A stretch of 64,000 nucleotides of DNA from Phaeobacter sp. A36a-5a. Its GTDB lineage: Bacteria; Pseudomonadota; Alphaproteobacteria; Rhodobacterales; Rhodobacteraceae. The stretch is from assembly GCF_037911135.1 (NCBI RefSeq), contig NZ_JBBLYU010000001.1, forward strand, positions 1,922,001 through 1,986,000. The letters run 5' to 3'. The notes below the pieces were generated by a model. That model searched no databases, was not told where the DNA came from, and worked only from the letters and a program-made list of their open reading frames with translations. The stretch's first letter is position 1, and each line of letters starts with the position of its first letter. This document shows positions 25,423-33,889 of the stretch, in pieces. The position numbers were made by a program, and so were the translations under genes.

Positions 25423-25837
25423 CACACCCGGCGCCACAGCCCACCGGACCAGCACCTTTGACGAGGATCTGTTCCTGAAGGGTCTGGAGCAGCGCAAGGC
25501 CACCCTTGGCGCGGCATATGTGGAAAAGAACCTCGCCGCCGCGGATGAGTTCACCCGCCCCTTTCAGGAGGCGATGACCGCATGGTGCTGGGGCTTTGGC
25601 TGGGGCGATGACACGATAGATGCCAAGACCCGGTCGATGATGAATCTTGCCATGATCGGCGCGCTTGGCAAGATGCACGAATGGGAGCTGCATTGCCGGG
25701 GGGCGGTGAACAATGGTGTCAGCCGCGAAGAGATCCGCGCGATTATCCACGCGGTTGCGATCTATTGCGGCGTTCCGCAGGGGCTGGAGTGTTTCCGCGC
25801 CGCCCGGACGGTTCTGGACCAGACAGACGCGGGCTGA
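25400..25837 (+). CDS. Carboxymuconolactone decarboxylase family protein
   Basis: A 145-residue all-helical protein close to the 4-carboxymuconolactone decarboxylase (PcaC) type. The signature LHCRGAVNNGVSREEI then AIYCGVPQGLE matches PcaC-like proteins better than AhpD-like CxxC peroxidases, as there is no CxxC. No protocatechuate genes are nearby, so it probably acts on a pathway lactone or other intermediate. ATG 25400 lies inside the end of the GntR gene, with AAGGAG ahead of it. Confidence 0.88.
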   Translation: MSRPTTPDTPGATAHRTSTFDEDLFLKGLEQRKATLGAAYVEKNLAAADEFTRPFQEAMTAWCWGFGWGDDTIDAKTRSMMNLAMIGALGKMHEWELHCRGAVNNGVSREEIRAIIHAVAIYCGVPQGLECFRAARTVLDQTDAG

Positions 25838-25932
25838 CTCCGCAGCCGCACCGGCCCGCAGAGGCCAGCCCTCCCTCCTCCTCACAGCGCAACGTCAACA
25901 GGCCACGAGCCGACAGCGAGGTACCTTCTCAG

Positions 25933-26727
25933 ATGTTTCAATCCGGTCAAACCGTTCAGTCAAGCCCCCGCACCCCGCTGATGGGCAAGGGCGCCGCCCA
26001 TCGCGCCAGTCTCGGCTTTATCCTGATGTCCACCGATCTGGCCTGCGAAACCGACCTCTTTGCCATGGCCCCCGAAGGGGTCGGCGTGCATATCACCCGG
26101 CTCAGGACCGATGACTACACCACCAACGAGACCTTGGCGCGGCACATCGACCACATGGCCGAGGCGGCCGGCCGGCTGCAACCGGATATGAACCCCGAGG
26201 TCATCGCCTATTGCTGCACCTCCGGCTCGATTGTCTGCCGGGAAGAGAACGTCTTTCGCGAAATCCGCAAGGGCGCGCCGCAGACGCAGCCGATGACCAT
26301 TGTTACCGGCGTCATGGACGCGCTGCGCGAAGTCGGCGCCAAGCGGATCGTGGTCGGCACGCCCTATCTTGACGATATCAACACCGCCGAGGCGGAATAT
26401 CTGCTGGCGGCCGGCTTTGATATCCTCGACATTCAGGGGCTGCGGCTGGAAACAGGTCTGGAGTTCGGCCGGGTCGAACCCTCCTACTGGAAGGAATTTG
26501 CGCTGGAGATTGATCAGCCGGAGGCCGATGCGATCTTTCTCTCCTGTAGCGGCATTCGCGCGCTTGAGGTGGTGGATGAGATCGAACAGGCCGCAGGCAA
26601 GCCGGTGATCACGTCCAATCAGGCGCTGATGTGGTCCTGCCTGCGCAGGGCCGGAATCACCGATCAGTTGCAGGGGTTTGGGCAGATTTTCCAACATCCC
26701 GGCCACGCGCTGACACCAACCCTCTGA
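25933..26727 (+). CDS. Maleate isomerase / Asp-Glu racemase-like protein (EutA-like)
   Basis: A 264-residue member of the Asp/Glu racemase superfamily, in the maleate cis-trans isomerase branch. The two expected active-site cysteines are Cys95 (YCCTSGS) and Cys205 (FLSCSGIRAL). Relatives include maleate isomerase (NicE), arylmalonate decarboxylase and EutA of ectoine breakdown. ATG 25933 is preceded by GAGG at a long spacing, so the start is less certain. It is followed by an M24 hydrolase, the same pair of families (EutA, EutD) as in ectoine degradation clusters. Confidence 0.87.
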   Translation: MFQSGQTVQSSPRTPLMGKGAAHRASLGFILMSTDLACETDLFAMAPEGVGVHITRLRTDDYTTNETLARHIDHMAEAAGRLQPDMNPEVIAYCCTSGSIVCREENVFREIRKGAPQTQPMTIVTGVMDALREVGAKRIVVGTPYLDDINTAEAEYLLAAGFDILDIQGLRLETGLEFGRVEPSYWKEFALEIDQPEADAIFLSCSGIRALEVVDEIEQAAGKPVITSNQALMWSCLRRAGITDQLQGFGQIFQHPGHALTPTL

Positions 26728-26819
26728 CCCCGACACCCTGCCCCCGGCCGGTGCCCTCCCGGTGCCGGTTTCTGAGCCCTTAACGCCCGACGGGCGGTCC
26801 ACCTGCAAAGAAGATCACC

Positions 26820-27977
26820 ATGACAGCACCTCTCGCGATGCGCGGATTTCCCGAAACAGAATACGCCGCCCGTACCAGGCGGGCACAGGCCCGTATGGCC
26901 GAAGCCGGTTTCGACGCGCTGCTCTTGATGACCGAACCCGACGTGCAGTATTTCACCGGTTTTCAGACGCTGTTCTGGCAAAGCCCGACGCGCCCGTGGT
27001 TTGTGCTGATCCCCGCCAGCGGCAAACCGATTGCCATCATTCCCGAAATCGGCGCCAGCCTGATGCGGCGCAGCTGGCTTGACGATATTCGCTGCTGGTC
27101 GGCGCCCGCGCCCGAAGATGACGGCATCAGCCTGCTGGTCGAGGCGCTGTCGCCGCTGAAGACGCTTGGCGTGATGAAGGGACATGAGACCCATCTGCGG
27201 ATGCCGCTGGGCGACTGGGAACGGCTGATGGACGCCCTGCCCGACCTTCGCATTGCCGACGCAACCGGGCTGGTGCAGGGGCTGAGGATGGTGAAATCCC
27301 CGGCGGAAATCGACAAGCTCGCCCGGATCTGCGCCATTGGCTCTGCGACCTTTGCCGCGGTGCCGGAGTTCGCCCGCGAAGATGTGCCGCTGGACGAGGT
27401 GTTCCGCACCTTTCGCCGCGAGGCGCTGGTGCAGGGGGCCGATGGCGCGCCCTATGTGGTCGGGGCCAGCGCGCAGGGCGGCTATGCCGATGTGATCTCG
27501 CCGCCCGATGCCACACCGCTGGCGGCAGGGGATATCCTGATGCTGGACAGCGGCATGGTGCTGGACGGCTATTACTGCGATTTCGACCGCAACTGGGCAA
27601 TTGGCCATGCCGATGACACCGCGCGCCGCGCCTATGATGTGCTGTGGCGCGCAACCGAAGCCGGACTGGCCGCCGCCCGCCCCGGCAACAGCTGCCGCGA
27701 TCTGTTTCAGGCGATGTCTGCGGTGATTGCAGAGATGGACGACAGCGGCGGCGACATTGGCCGTCTGGGTCACGGGCTGGGCTTGCAGCTGACCGAACAG
27801 CCCTCACACGCCGCCTTTGACACCACCGAGCTGCAAGAGAACATGGTCCTGACGCTGGAGCCATCGCTGTCCTATGGCGACGGGCTGATGATGGTCCATG
27901 AGGAAAACATCGTGGTGACGCCGCAGGGGGGGCGCCTGCTCAGCACCCGTGCGGCGCCAGAGCTGCCGGTGATCTGA
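26820..27977 (+). CDS. M24 family metallohydrolase (Xaa-Pro peptidase/creatinase fold)
   Basis: A 385-residue pita-bread-fold enzyme. A creatinase N-terminal domain spans about residues 15-155 and the catalytic domain about 165-370. All five metal ligands of peptidases are present: Asp243 (MLDSG), Asp254 (CDFDRN), His318 (GHGLG), Glu347 (LEPS) and Glu362 (HEEN). It could therefore be a true metalloenzyme; creatinase itself lacks these metals. Ectoine hydrolase (DoeA/EutD) belongs to the same fold. In this locus it probably opens a cyclic amide or amidine, which is inference. Confidence 0.9.
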   Translation: MTAPLAMRGFPETEYAARTRRAQARMAEAGFDALLLMTEPDVQYFTGFQTLFWQSPTRPWFVLIPASGKPIAIIPEIGASLMRRSWLDDIRCWSAPAPEDDGISLLVEALSPLKTLGVMKGHETHLRMPLGDWERLMDALPDLRIADATGLVQGLRMVKSPAEIDKLARICAIGSATFAAVPEFAREDVPLDEVFRTFRREALVQGADGAPYVVGASAQGGYADVISPPDATPLAAGDILMLDSGMVLDGYYCDFDRNWAIGHADDTARRAYDVLWRATEAGLAAARPGNSCRDLFQAMSAVIAEMDDSGGDIGRLGHGLGLQLTEQPSHAAFDTTELQENMVLTLEPSLSYGDGLMMVHEENIVVTPQGGRLLSTRAAPELPVI

Positions 27978-28006
27978 GCTGTGACAGACCGGCGCGCGGC
28001 ACAGAC

Positions 28007-28483
28007 CTAGCGGCGCATGTACTCCACCACCACGCAGGCCGGTGCCTCGCTGCGGATCTGGGTCTGGCTGGCGATCCCCCACTGCCCGGCCCGGAACGGC
28101 GGGAAATAGGTATCGGCGTCCTCGACCTCGGTCTCGACCTCGGTGATCAGCATCCGGTCAGCGATCTCCATCAGACCTTCGTAGATCCGCGCGCCGCCAA
28201 TGCCGTAAATCCGGTGATAGCCCTGCGCGCGCGCCTCCGCCAGGGCGGCCTCGATGCTGGGGCAGACCAGATCGGCGGCATCCGGGTTTGAGGACACCAC
28301 CAGATTAAGCCGGTTCTTCAACGGCTTCACCGGCAGGCTGTCCCAGGTATTGCGCCCCATGATCAAAGCCCCGCCCAGCGTTTCGCGCTGAAAAGACTTC
28401 AAATCCTCCGGCGCCTGCCAGGGGATCGTATTGTCCTTGCCAATGGCGCCATTCTGGTCGCGGGCAACAATAAGCGTGATCAT
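28007..28483 (-). CDS. folA: Dihydrofolate reductase
   Basis: A 158-residue NADPH-dependent enzyme that regenerates tetrahydrofolate after thymidylate synthesis. Conserved blocks are ARDQNGAIGKDNTIPW (substrate Met20-loop region), LIMGRNTWDSLP (cofactor) and YGIGGARIYEG. It starts 12 bases after the thyA stop, the usual thyA-folA order, so thymidylate production and folate recycling are coexpressed. Confidence 0.97.
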   Translation of the reverse strand: MITLIVARDQNGAIGKDNTIPWQAPEDLKSFQRETLGGALIMGRNTWDSLPVKPLKNRLNLVVSSNPDAADLVCPSIEAALAEARAQGYHRIYGIGGARIYEGLMEIADRMLITEVETEVEDADTYFPPFRAGQWGIASQTQIRSEAPACVVVEYMRR

Positions 28484-28495
28484 GTCAGTCCTCTC

Positions 28496-29329
28496 TCAAA
28501 CCGCAACCGGAGCTTTGATGCCCGGATCGGGGGTGTAATTCAGCACTTCGAAATCGTCATATTTGAAGTCAAAAATGGAGGGCACGTCGCGCGTGATGCG
28601 CAGCTCCGGCAGCGGCTGCGGCGTACGCGACAATTGCAGGGTCACCTGATCCATATGGTTGGAATAGATATGGGCATCACCGATGGTATGGATGAAATCC
28701 CCCGCCTCATAGCCGGTCACATGCGCCAGCATCTTCAGCAGCAGCGCATAAGAGGCGATGTTGAACGGCACCCCGAGAAACATGTCTGCCGACCGCTGGT
28801 AGAGCTGCAGGTGCATCCGCCGCCCCTGCACCCGCACCTGCCACAGGGTATGGCAGGGCGGCAGCGCCATATCGGGCACGTCGCCGGGGTTCCAGGCGGT
28901 GACAATCAGGCGGCGGCTGTCGGGGCTTTTGCGGATCATCTCCACCAGCTGCGCAATCTGATCGACCGTGCCCGCCCGATAAAGCGGCTCATCGCCGCTG
29001 GTGCCGGGGACCAGCTCAAGCCGTGGAAAATGCCGCCACTGATGGCCATAGACCGGCCCGAGGTCGCCATTCTCATCCGCCCATTCGTCCCAGATCGACA
29101 CGCCATTGTCCTTCAGGTAGCCGATATTGGTGTCGCCGGACAGGAACCACAAAAGCTCGTGGATGATGGAACGCAGATGCAGCTTCTTGGTGGTCACCAG
29201 CGGGAATCCATCGGCCAGCGGATAGCGGGTCTGCATCCCGAAACAGGAGATGGTCCCGGTGCCGGTGCGGTCACTGCTGGCCTCGCCGTGTTCCAGAATA
29301 TACTGCAGGGCCTCATGGTACTGGCGCAT
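28496..29329 (-). CDS. thyA: Thymidylate synthase ThyA
   Basis: A 277-residue methylenetetrahydrofolate-dependent enzyme converting dUMP to dTMP. Motifs are DRTGTGT near the N-terminus, [10 protein letters not shown], the catalytic [11 protein letters not shown] (Cys near residue 160), [22 protein letters not shown] and the [10 protein letters not shown] region near the C-terminus. A small insertion after GHQWRHF makes it longer than the E. coli enzyme (264). ATG 29329 follows GAGGGAGAG; longer frames upstream are rejected as lacking family similarity. Confidence 0.97.
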   Translation of the reverse strand: MRQYHEALQYILEHGEASSDRTGTGTISCFGMQTRYPLADGFPLVTTKKLHLRSIIHELLWFLSGDTNIGYLKDNGVSIWDEWADENGDLGPVYGHQWRHFPRLELVPGTSGDEPLYRAGTVDQIAQLVEMIRKSPDSRRLIVTAWNPGDVPDMALPPCHTLWQVRVQGRRMHLQLYQRSADMFLGVPFNIASYALLLKMLAHVTGYEAGDFIHTIGDAHIYSNHMDQVTLQLSRTPQPLPELRITRDVPSIFDFKYDDFEVLNYTPDPGIKAPVAV

Positions 29330-29714
29330 TGCGATCTCTCCCTCGTGATCTGCCTGCCGTCGGGGCGCAGAGCGCGCCCGCAGGTTTTCTCCTCTGTCTA
29401 GCCTGCCGCCGCCCCCGATCTCAAGAGTGTGTAAGCCGTAGCCGCAGGGCGCCCCGCACCCAGACACCTGCCCAGACAGTCGGCCAGACAGCCGGCCAGA
29501 CACCTGCCCGATATCCACTCGGACATCTGCCCCCAAAGTGGCGCAGCTGATCCACACCCTAGCGGCTTGCCCTGCCCCGCGCACCCCGCAACAAAAAGGT
29601 CACCGATGCGCCACGGTCGGCTGCGGACAGCCCAGGCGGCGCGGCAATTCAATTGACTTTCCGCAACCATGACAAGACACTGCCGCAAACAAAGAAAATT
29701 TGAGGTCAGTTCAT
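29330..29714. other. Divergent control region between thyA and the surface lipoprotein gene
   Basis: There is no convincing gene in this 385-bp gap. The middle contains short imperfect repeats of GGCCAGACA and CACCTGCCC (29461-29510). Base composition drops near the right end, just before the lipoprotein gene, where a promoter-like sequence is seen. Confidence 0.5.
29653..29681 (+). promoter_or_regulatory. Candidate sigma-70-type promoter for the lipoprotein-Slam operon
   Basis: TTGACT at 29653-29658 (five of six to the -35 consensus) is followed after 17 bases by GACACT at 29676-29681, a weak -10. The start codon is 33 bp further on. The -10 match is poor, so this is a suggestion only. Confidence 0.35.
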
Positions 29715-30650
29715 ATGAAGCGGGCAATGCTTGGACTTGCGGCAGCAACGCTGCTGTCGGCATGTGGCGGGGGCACCAACCCCTTTGACACGGGGGATGA
29801 TACCGATGGTGGCACCACCGATCCGATTGTCCCCGAAGTGCTGGCATCTGACGTTGATAGCGTCGCCTATGACGCCGCTGCGGGCACATTGGTGATCAGC
29901 GGTCTCAGCCTTGACGACACACCGTTTTCCGCCAACTACCGCCGCCGCCCGGCGCTCGACCGCGAGGGCTATCAGGCCTATACCGCGCAGGACAGCTCGC
30001 TTGACCGTCATGTCACCGCCTATGTCCGTGAAATCGAAAACGGCGGCTTTGCAGTGGCCGTCGCCACCGGCGGTCAGTTCTCCTATTATTTTGCCGGCAC
30101 CAGCTTTGGCCGTCGCGGCGGCTATTCCGCCCCGACCGAAGACGTCGCCTCCGGAGGTGTGGTGAGCTATGCTGGCACCTACGTGGGCCTGATGAACATC
30201 GCAGGCGATGGCGGCGATCTGCTGCCCGTCGCCCCCGGCACTCCGGCTGACATTCGCCCAGCCCAGTCGGCCGAGGTCACCGGCGATGCCTTCGTCAATG
30301 CCGATTTCCGCGACAATGTCGTCAATGGCACCATCTACAACCGCCAGATTGAGCCGACCACAGCGGGCGGCACCCCGCAGACGCTGGTGACACTTGACCT
30401 CGCGCCCACCGATATTGCCGACAATGGCACCTTTACCGGCACCGCCTCGCAGGTGGTCAACGGCACCCGCACCAATGTCGGCACCTATGGCGGCATCTTC
30501 GCCGGGACCGATGCCACATCGGTTGCCGGGTCCGTCTTTGCCCAGAACCACGTCGAGAATATCGACGGCATCGAGGAATACGGGATCTTTGTTCTGGGCC
30601 AATGTGGCACCGCAGAAAGTTCGGCCGTCTGCGATCAGCCGGTACCCTGA
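29715..30650 (+). CDS. TbpB-like surface lipoprotein, predicted Slam client
   Basis: A 311-residue lipoprotein. The lipobox is LLSACGGG, with lipidated Cys17. A flexible Asp/Gly/Thr-rich linker (residues 20-40) follows. The C-terminal third (about 230-300) reads like the transferrin-binding-protein-type beta barrel, alternating Thr/Gly strands with YGGIFAGTDATSVAGSVF. The Asp/Gly-rich linker after the lipid anchor is usual for surface-exposed lipoproteins. The Slam exporter gene starts four bases after the stop. A ligand (metal, haem or host factor) cannot be assigned. ATG 29715 has GAGG upstream. Confidence 0.8.
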   Translation: MKRAMLGLAAATLLSACGGGTNPFDTGDDTDGGTTDPIVPEVLASDVDSVAYDAAAGTLVISGLSLDDTPFSANYRRRPALDREGYQAYTAQDSSLDRHVTAYVREIENGGFAVAVATGGQFSYYFAGTSFGRRGGYSAPTEDVASGGVVSYAGTYVGLMNIAGDGGDLLPVAPGTPADIRPAQSAEVTGDAFVNADFRDNVVNGTIYNRQIEPTTAGGTPQTLVTLDLAPTDIADNGTFTGTASQVVNGTRTNVGTYGGIFAGTDATSVAGSVFAQNHVENIDGIEEYGIFVLGQCGTAESSAVCDQPVP

Positions 30651-30654
30651 TCTC

Positions 30655-32079
30655 ATGCGGCGCTGTCTGGCCGCAGCCCTGACGCTGGCGCTGCTGCACG
30701 CAGCGCCGGCAACGGCGACCGAGCCGACCCCCGAACAACATCTCAGCCTGGAACAGGGCCGCCTGCTGGCGGCGCATTCCCTTGGCACCGGCAAACCGGA
30801 GCTGACGCTGGACCTGACCCGCGCCCTCTTGCGGGCCGACCGGCGCGATCACCTGGCCTGGTACCTGCGGGCCGCCGCGCAGGCGCAGCTGAAATCGCCC
30901 GGCGCCGGGCGCCGCTCTGCGGCGCGCGCCTATCGCTTTGCCCCCGACAGCGCAGGCAAATTCCGCGCAGCCCAGCTGGCCGCACGGCTGGCGGTGCAGG
31001 ACGCCCGGCCGACGCTGGCGCAGGTCTGGCTGCGCCGCACCGCCATTCACGCCCCCGATGAGATCAGCGAAACACGCATCGCCGCCGACTATAAGGTCCT
31101 GCGGCGGATCAACCCCTGGTCCTTCCAACTGCGCGGTGAGCTGAAGCCCTCAAACAACGTCAACAACGGCGCCGACAACACGCTGGAAGTGATCGACGGC
31201 GTGCCGACACTGGGCCGGTTTGGTCCCCGGTCGGTGGCACTGGAGGGGACCGTTGCCGTGCTCGATGCCGCGATCGGCTACCGCCTGCGGGAAAGCCGCA
31301 GCAGCCTCACCACGCTGAGCGCGCGCGGCTATGTCCAGCGGGTGGCACTGTCGTCAGCCGCCAAGGCCAAGGCCGCCCCCCTCGCCCAGCAGTCCGGCAC
31401 CACGGTGCCGCGCAACAGCGAATTCGGATCGACCTACGGCGAGATCACCCTGACCCATGCCTTTGCCGCTGGCCCGCCCGAACGCAAAGGCTCCGCCGCC
31501 CTCGGGCTCAGCTTTGGGACCGCCTGGTATGGCGGCGACAAAAGCTATGATCTGGTCAAACTGACCGCCCGGCGCAGCTGGCAGCTGTCGGCGCGCACCG
31601 GACTGACACTGGATGGCATGGCAGAACAGCGGCTCGACCCGCGCGGCCCCTCGCAGGATGGCGAGGTGTTCGGCATGGGCCTCCGTGTCAATCGCGCGCT
31701 GCAAAATGGCGATCAGATCGACGTCAGCCTTGCGCTGCGCGACAGCAGATCGGGCCATGTGAACACCTCCAGCCGCAGCGCCACGCTGCGGCTCGGCTAT
31801 CACTTCGCCAAACCGCTGGGGCCGGCCAAAATCAGCACCGGACTGATCCTTGGCCAATCCGACTACCCGCAGTTCATCGCAGGCTTTCCCGCCCGCTACC
31901 TGGCCGATGGCCGCGAAGACCGGTCCTATTATGCCGATGTAAACCTCTTCTTCGAGGACTACGACTATGCCGGATTTGCCCCGACGCTGCGCCTGCGCGC
32001 GGGCAAAAAAGACAGCAATCACAGCCGTTTCCAGTCGCGCGAGCTATCGCTCTCGCTGGGTGTTCAGTCCAAATTCTAA
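30655..32079 (+). CDS. Slam family outer-membrane lipoprotein translocator (DUF560)
   Basis: A 474-residue protein matching surface lipoprotein assembly modulators. A signal peptide covers residues 1-22 (ALLHAAPATA). Helical TPR-like repeats follow (about 30-150; RADRRDHLAWYLRAAAQAQL). The C-terminal DUF560 barrel (about 165-474) has alternating amphipathic strands and ends in Phe (VQSKF), the usual signal for outer-membrane barrel insertion. Slam proteins deliver specific lipoproteins to the cell surface; the upstream gene is the evident client. There is no strong ribosome site, so translation is probably coupled. Confidence 0.87.
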   Translation: MRRCLAAALTLALLHAAPATATEPTPEQHLSLEQGRLLAAHSLGTGKPELTLDLTRALLRADRRDHLAWYLRAAAQAQLKSPGAGRRSAARAYRFAPDSAGKFRAAQLAARLAVQDARPTLAQVWLRRTAIHAPDEISETRIAADYKVLRRINPWSFQLRGELKPSNNVNNGADNTLEVIDGVPTLGRFGPRSVALEGTVAVLDAAIGYRLRESRSSLTTLSARGYVQRVALSSAAKAKAAPLAQQSGTTVPRNSEFGSTYGEITLTHAFAAGPPERKGSAALGLSFGTAWYGGDKSYDLVKLTARRSWQLSARTGLTLDGMAEQRLDPRGPSQDGEVFGMGLRVNRALQNGDQIDVSLALRDSRSGHVNTSSRSATLRLGYHFAKPLGPAKISTGLILGQSDYPQFIAGFPARYLADGREDRSYYADVNLFFEDYDYAGFAPTLRLRAGKKDSNHSRFQSRELSLSLGVQSKF

Positions 32080-32195
32080 GCGGATCCCGCAATCGCTCTG
32101 GTCACCGGCTCCGGACGCATTATGGTCAGGGGCCTGAGATATCTGACACGAGGCCGCGCCCCTGGGCCAGCCATCCTGACATGAGGAACACACCG

Positions 32196-32624
32196 ATGCC
32201 ACTGAAATATCTGCACACTATGGTTCGCGTCAAAGACCTGGAGACATCCATGGCCTTCTACCAGCTGCTGGGTCTCAAGGAGACCCGACGCTACGACAGC
32301 GAAAAAGGCCGCTTCTCGCTGATCTTCATGGCCGCCGAAGGGCAGGAAGAAACCCCGATCGAGCTGACCTATAACTGGGACGGCGATGATGGCCTGCCCA
32401 GCGACAGCCGCCATTTCGGCCATCTGGCCTATGGTGTGGATGATATTTACGCCACCTGCCAGCATCTGATGGACAATGGTGTCACCATCAACCGCCCGCC
32501 GCGCGACGGCCACATGGCCTTTGTCCGCTCGCCCGATAATATCTCGATCGAACTGCTGCAAAACGGCGACGCGCTGGACCCGGCAGAACCCTGGGCCAGC
32601 ATGGAAAACACCGGCAGCTGGTAA
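32196..32624 (+). CDS. gloA: Lactoylglutathione lyase (glyoxalase I)
   Basis: A 142-residue VOC enzyme that converts the methylglyoxal-glutathione hemithioacetal to S-lactoylglutathione. Metal and substrate motifs are LHTMVRVKDLETSMAFYQ (His7), ELTYNW (Glu), GHLAYGVDD (His) and SIELLQ (Glu). Length and order match GloA. ATG 32196 follows ATGAGGAA; an in-frame GTG/ATG earlier is not needed. It stands alone between the Slam gene and a gap. Confidence 0.92.
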   Translation: MPLKYLHTMVRVKDLETSMAFYQLLGLKETRRYDSEKGRFSLIFMAAEGQEETPIELTYNWDGDDGLPSDSRHFGHLAYGVDDIYATCQHLMDNGVTINRPPRDGHMAFVRSPDNISIELLQNGDALDPAEPWASMENTGSW

Positions 32625-33057
32625 GCCGCAACCGCCAGGAGGGCAGCACCATCATCGCGCGCCCTGTCCTCCCGGCGCCTGACAGCGCGGCGCTTGACCT
32701 CTGCGGCATATCTGTGCCGCCCTGCGCGCACGCCCCAGCCGCACCGCACGCCCCAGCCGCACCATCAGGGCATGCCAACCCGCAGGGCACGCAAAATTGC
32801 ACCAGCCGGTTGCCCCGGTGGTGTGTCCGCCATGCTGCTGTCCGAAAAGATGGTCCAAGCCTGATGGGCCTTCTGGTCCCCGGATCCGCTCCGCTCCCGG
32901 CCTTCTGCCCCGTCAGCGTCGGTATGGCTTGGTCAGATCAGCTGCCGCGCAGCAAATCAAAAGGGTCAGGCATATCGGTGATAGTCGGCGTTCTGCCGAG
33001 AGGGATATGCGTTGCGACCGATGGAACACGCCCCGTTTCAGGCGTGCAAAACCTGGC
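32625..33057. other. Gene-free gap with an 18-bp tandem duplication
   Basis: No credible gene is seen. An exact 18-bp unit beginning GCACGCCCCAG is repeated in tandem at 32728-32745 and 32746-32763. The right half, next to the MarR gene's stop, is lower in GC but shows no clear terminator. An open frame over 32714-33064 has no ribosome site and unlikely composition. Confidence 0.45.
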
Positions 33058-33555
33058 TCAATAGATGTAGCGGATCTGGTCTGACCAGTAACGCTCCACC
33101 CGCTTCAGCGAGGCTGTGATATCCGCGATGCCCTCGCTGCTGATCACAGCTTTGCCTTCCAGGCCTTCTGCGTGGCGCGCAAACAGCGCCGCAACAATAT
33201 CACGAATCTCGCGACCGCGCTCGGTCAGGCGCACCCGGACCGAACGGCGATCAATCTCGCAACGCTGGTGGTGCATATAGCCCATCTCGACCAGTTTCTT
33301 CAGGTTGTAGCTGACATTGCTGCCCTGATAGTAGCCGCGTGATTTCAATTCGCCCGCCGTGACCTCATTGTTGCCGATATTGAACAGCAGCAGTGCCTGA
33401 ACCGCATTGATCTCCAGCACGCCGACACGCTCAAACTCGTCCTTGATGACGTCCAGCAGCAGACGGTGAAGACGCTCAACCATTGCGAGCGCCTCAAGGT
33501 AGCCAGTCATGAACCCTTTGGTGTCCTGCTGGCCGATTGGCATTTCCATACTCAT
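33058..33555 (-). CDS. MarR family winged-helix regulator
   Basis: A 165-residue MarR-type regulator. The winged helix-turn-helix lies at about residues 55-120: LLFNIGNNEVTAGELKSRGYYQGSN as helix-turn-helix, then DRRSVRVRLTERGREI as wing. Helical dimerisation ends flank it. Several start codons are possible; ATG 33555 has GGAG six bases upstream, and ATG 33561 and 33549 are alternatives. Rhodobacterales homologues are usually unlinked to targets. Resemblance to LdtR (cell wall/stress regulation) is my impression only. Confidence 0.85.
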   Translation of the reverse strand: MSMEMPIGQQDTKGFMTGYLEALAMVERLHRLLLDVIKDEFERVGVLEINAVQALLLFNIGNNEVTAGELKSRGYYQGSNVSYNLKKLVEMGYMHHQRCEIDRRSVRVRLTERGREIRDIVAALFARHAEGLEGKAVISSEGIADITASLKRVERYWSDQIRYIY

Positions 33556-33628
33556 CCGCATCTCCGACTCGATGGTGTCTGAGAGCAACAATGCGGAAAA
33601 TTCCCGAAAAATCCGTTAAGCTGAAATT

Positions 33629-33889
33629 TTATTCTTTTTGATGAGTTTGCGCTATGTCGTCAATCAGCGCCGAGAACCGATCCGGCGCCGCCACCTGCCC
33701 AGTCACCCACTGGTACAGATCCTGATCATTCTCCTGCAAAAGCAGGTCGTAGAGATCAAGATCCGCCGGGCCCATCGTGGCCAGTGTCCGCTCGGCATAG
33801 GCGGAAAGAAGAATATCCATCTCCTTGATTCCGCGCCGCATCGAGCGCATCTGCAACCGCTTCAGCCGGTGGGCAGGCAGTTCGCTCAT
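33629..33889 (-). CDS. sdhE: Succinate dehydrogenase assembly factor 2 (SdhE)
   Basis: An 86-residue FAD-assembly factor that attaches flavin to the SdhA subunit. The hallmark RGxxExD occurs as RGIKEMD (residues 19-25), and helices with DLDLYDLLLQENDQDLYQW follow. The sdh operon is not in the window, as is common. Its start overlaps the stop of the XRE gene by four bases. Confidence 0.93.
   Translation of the reverse strand: MSELPAHRLKRLQMRSMRRGIKEMDILLSAYAERTLATMGPADLDLYDLLLQENDQDLYQWVTGQVAAPDRFSALIDDIAQTHQKE

Noticed and set aside
32714-33064. 116-codon open frame in the gap before the MarR gene
   Set aside because: There is no ribosome site, the composition is unlikely, and it contains a tandem DNA duplication. 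It is treated as non-coding.
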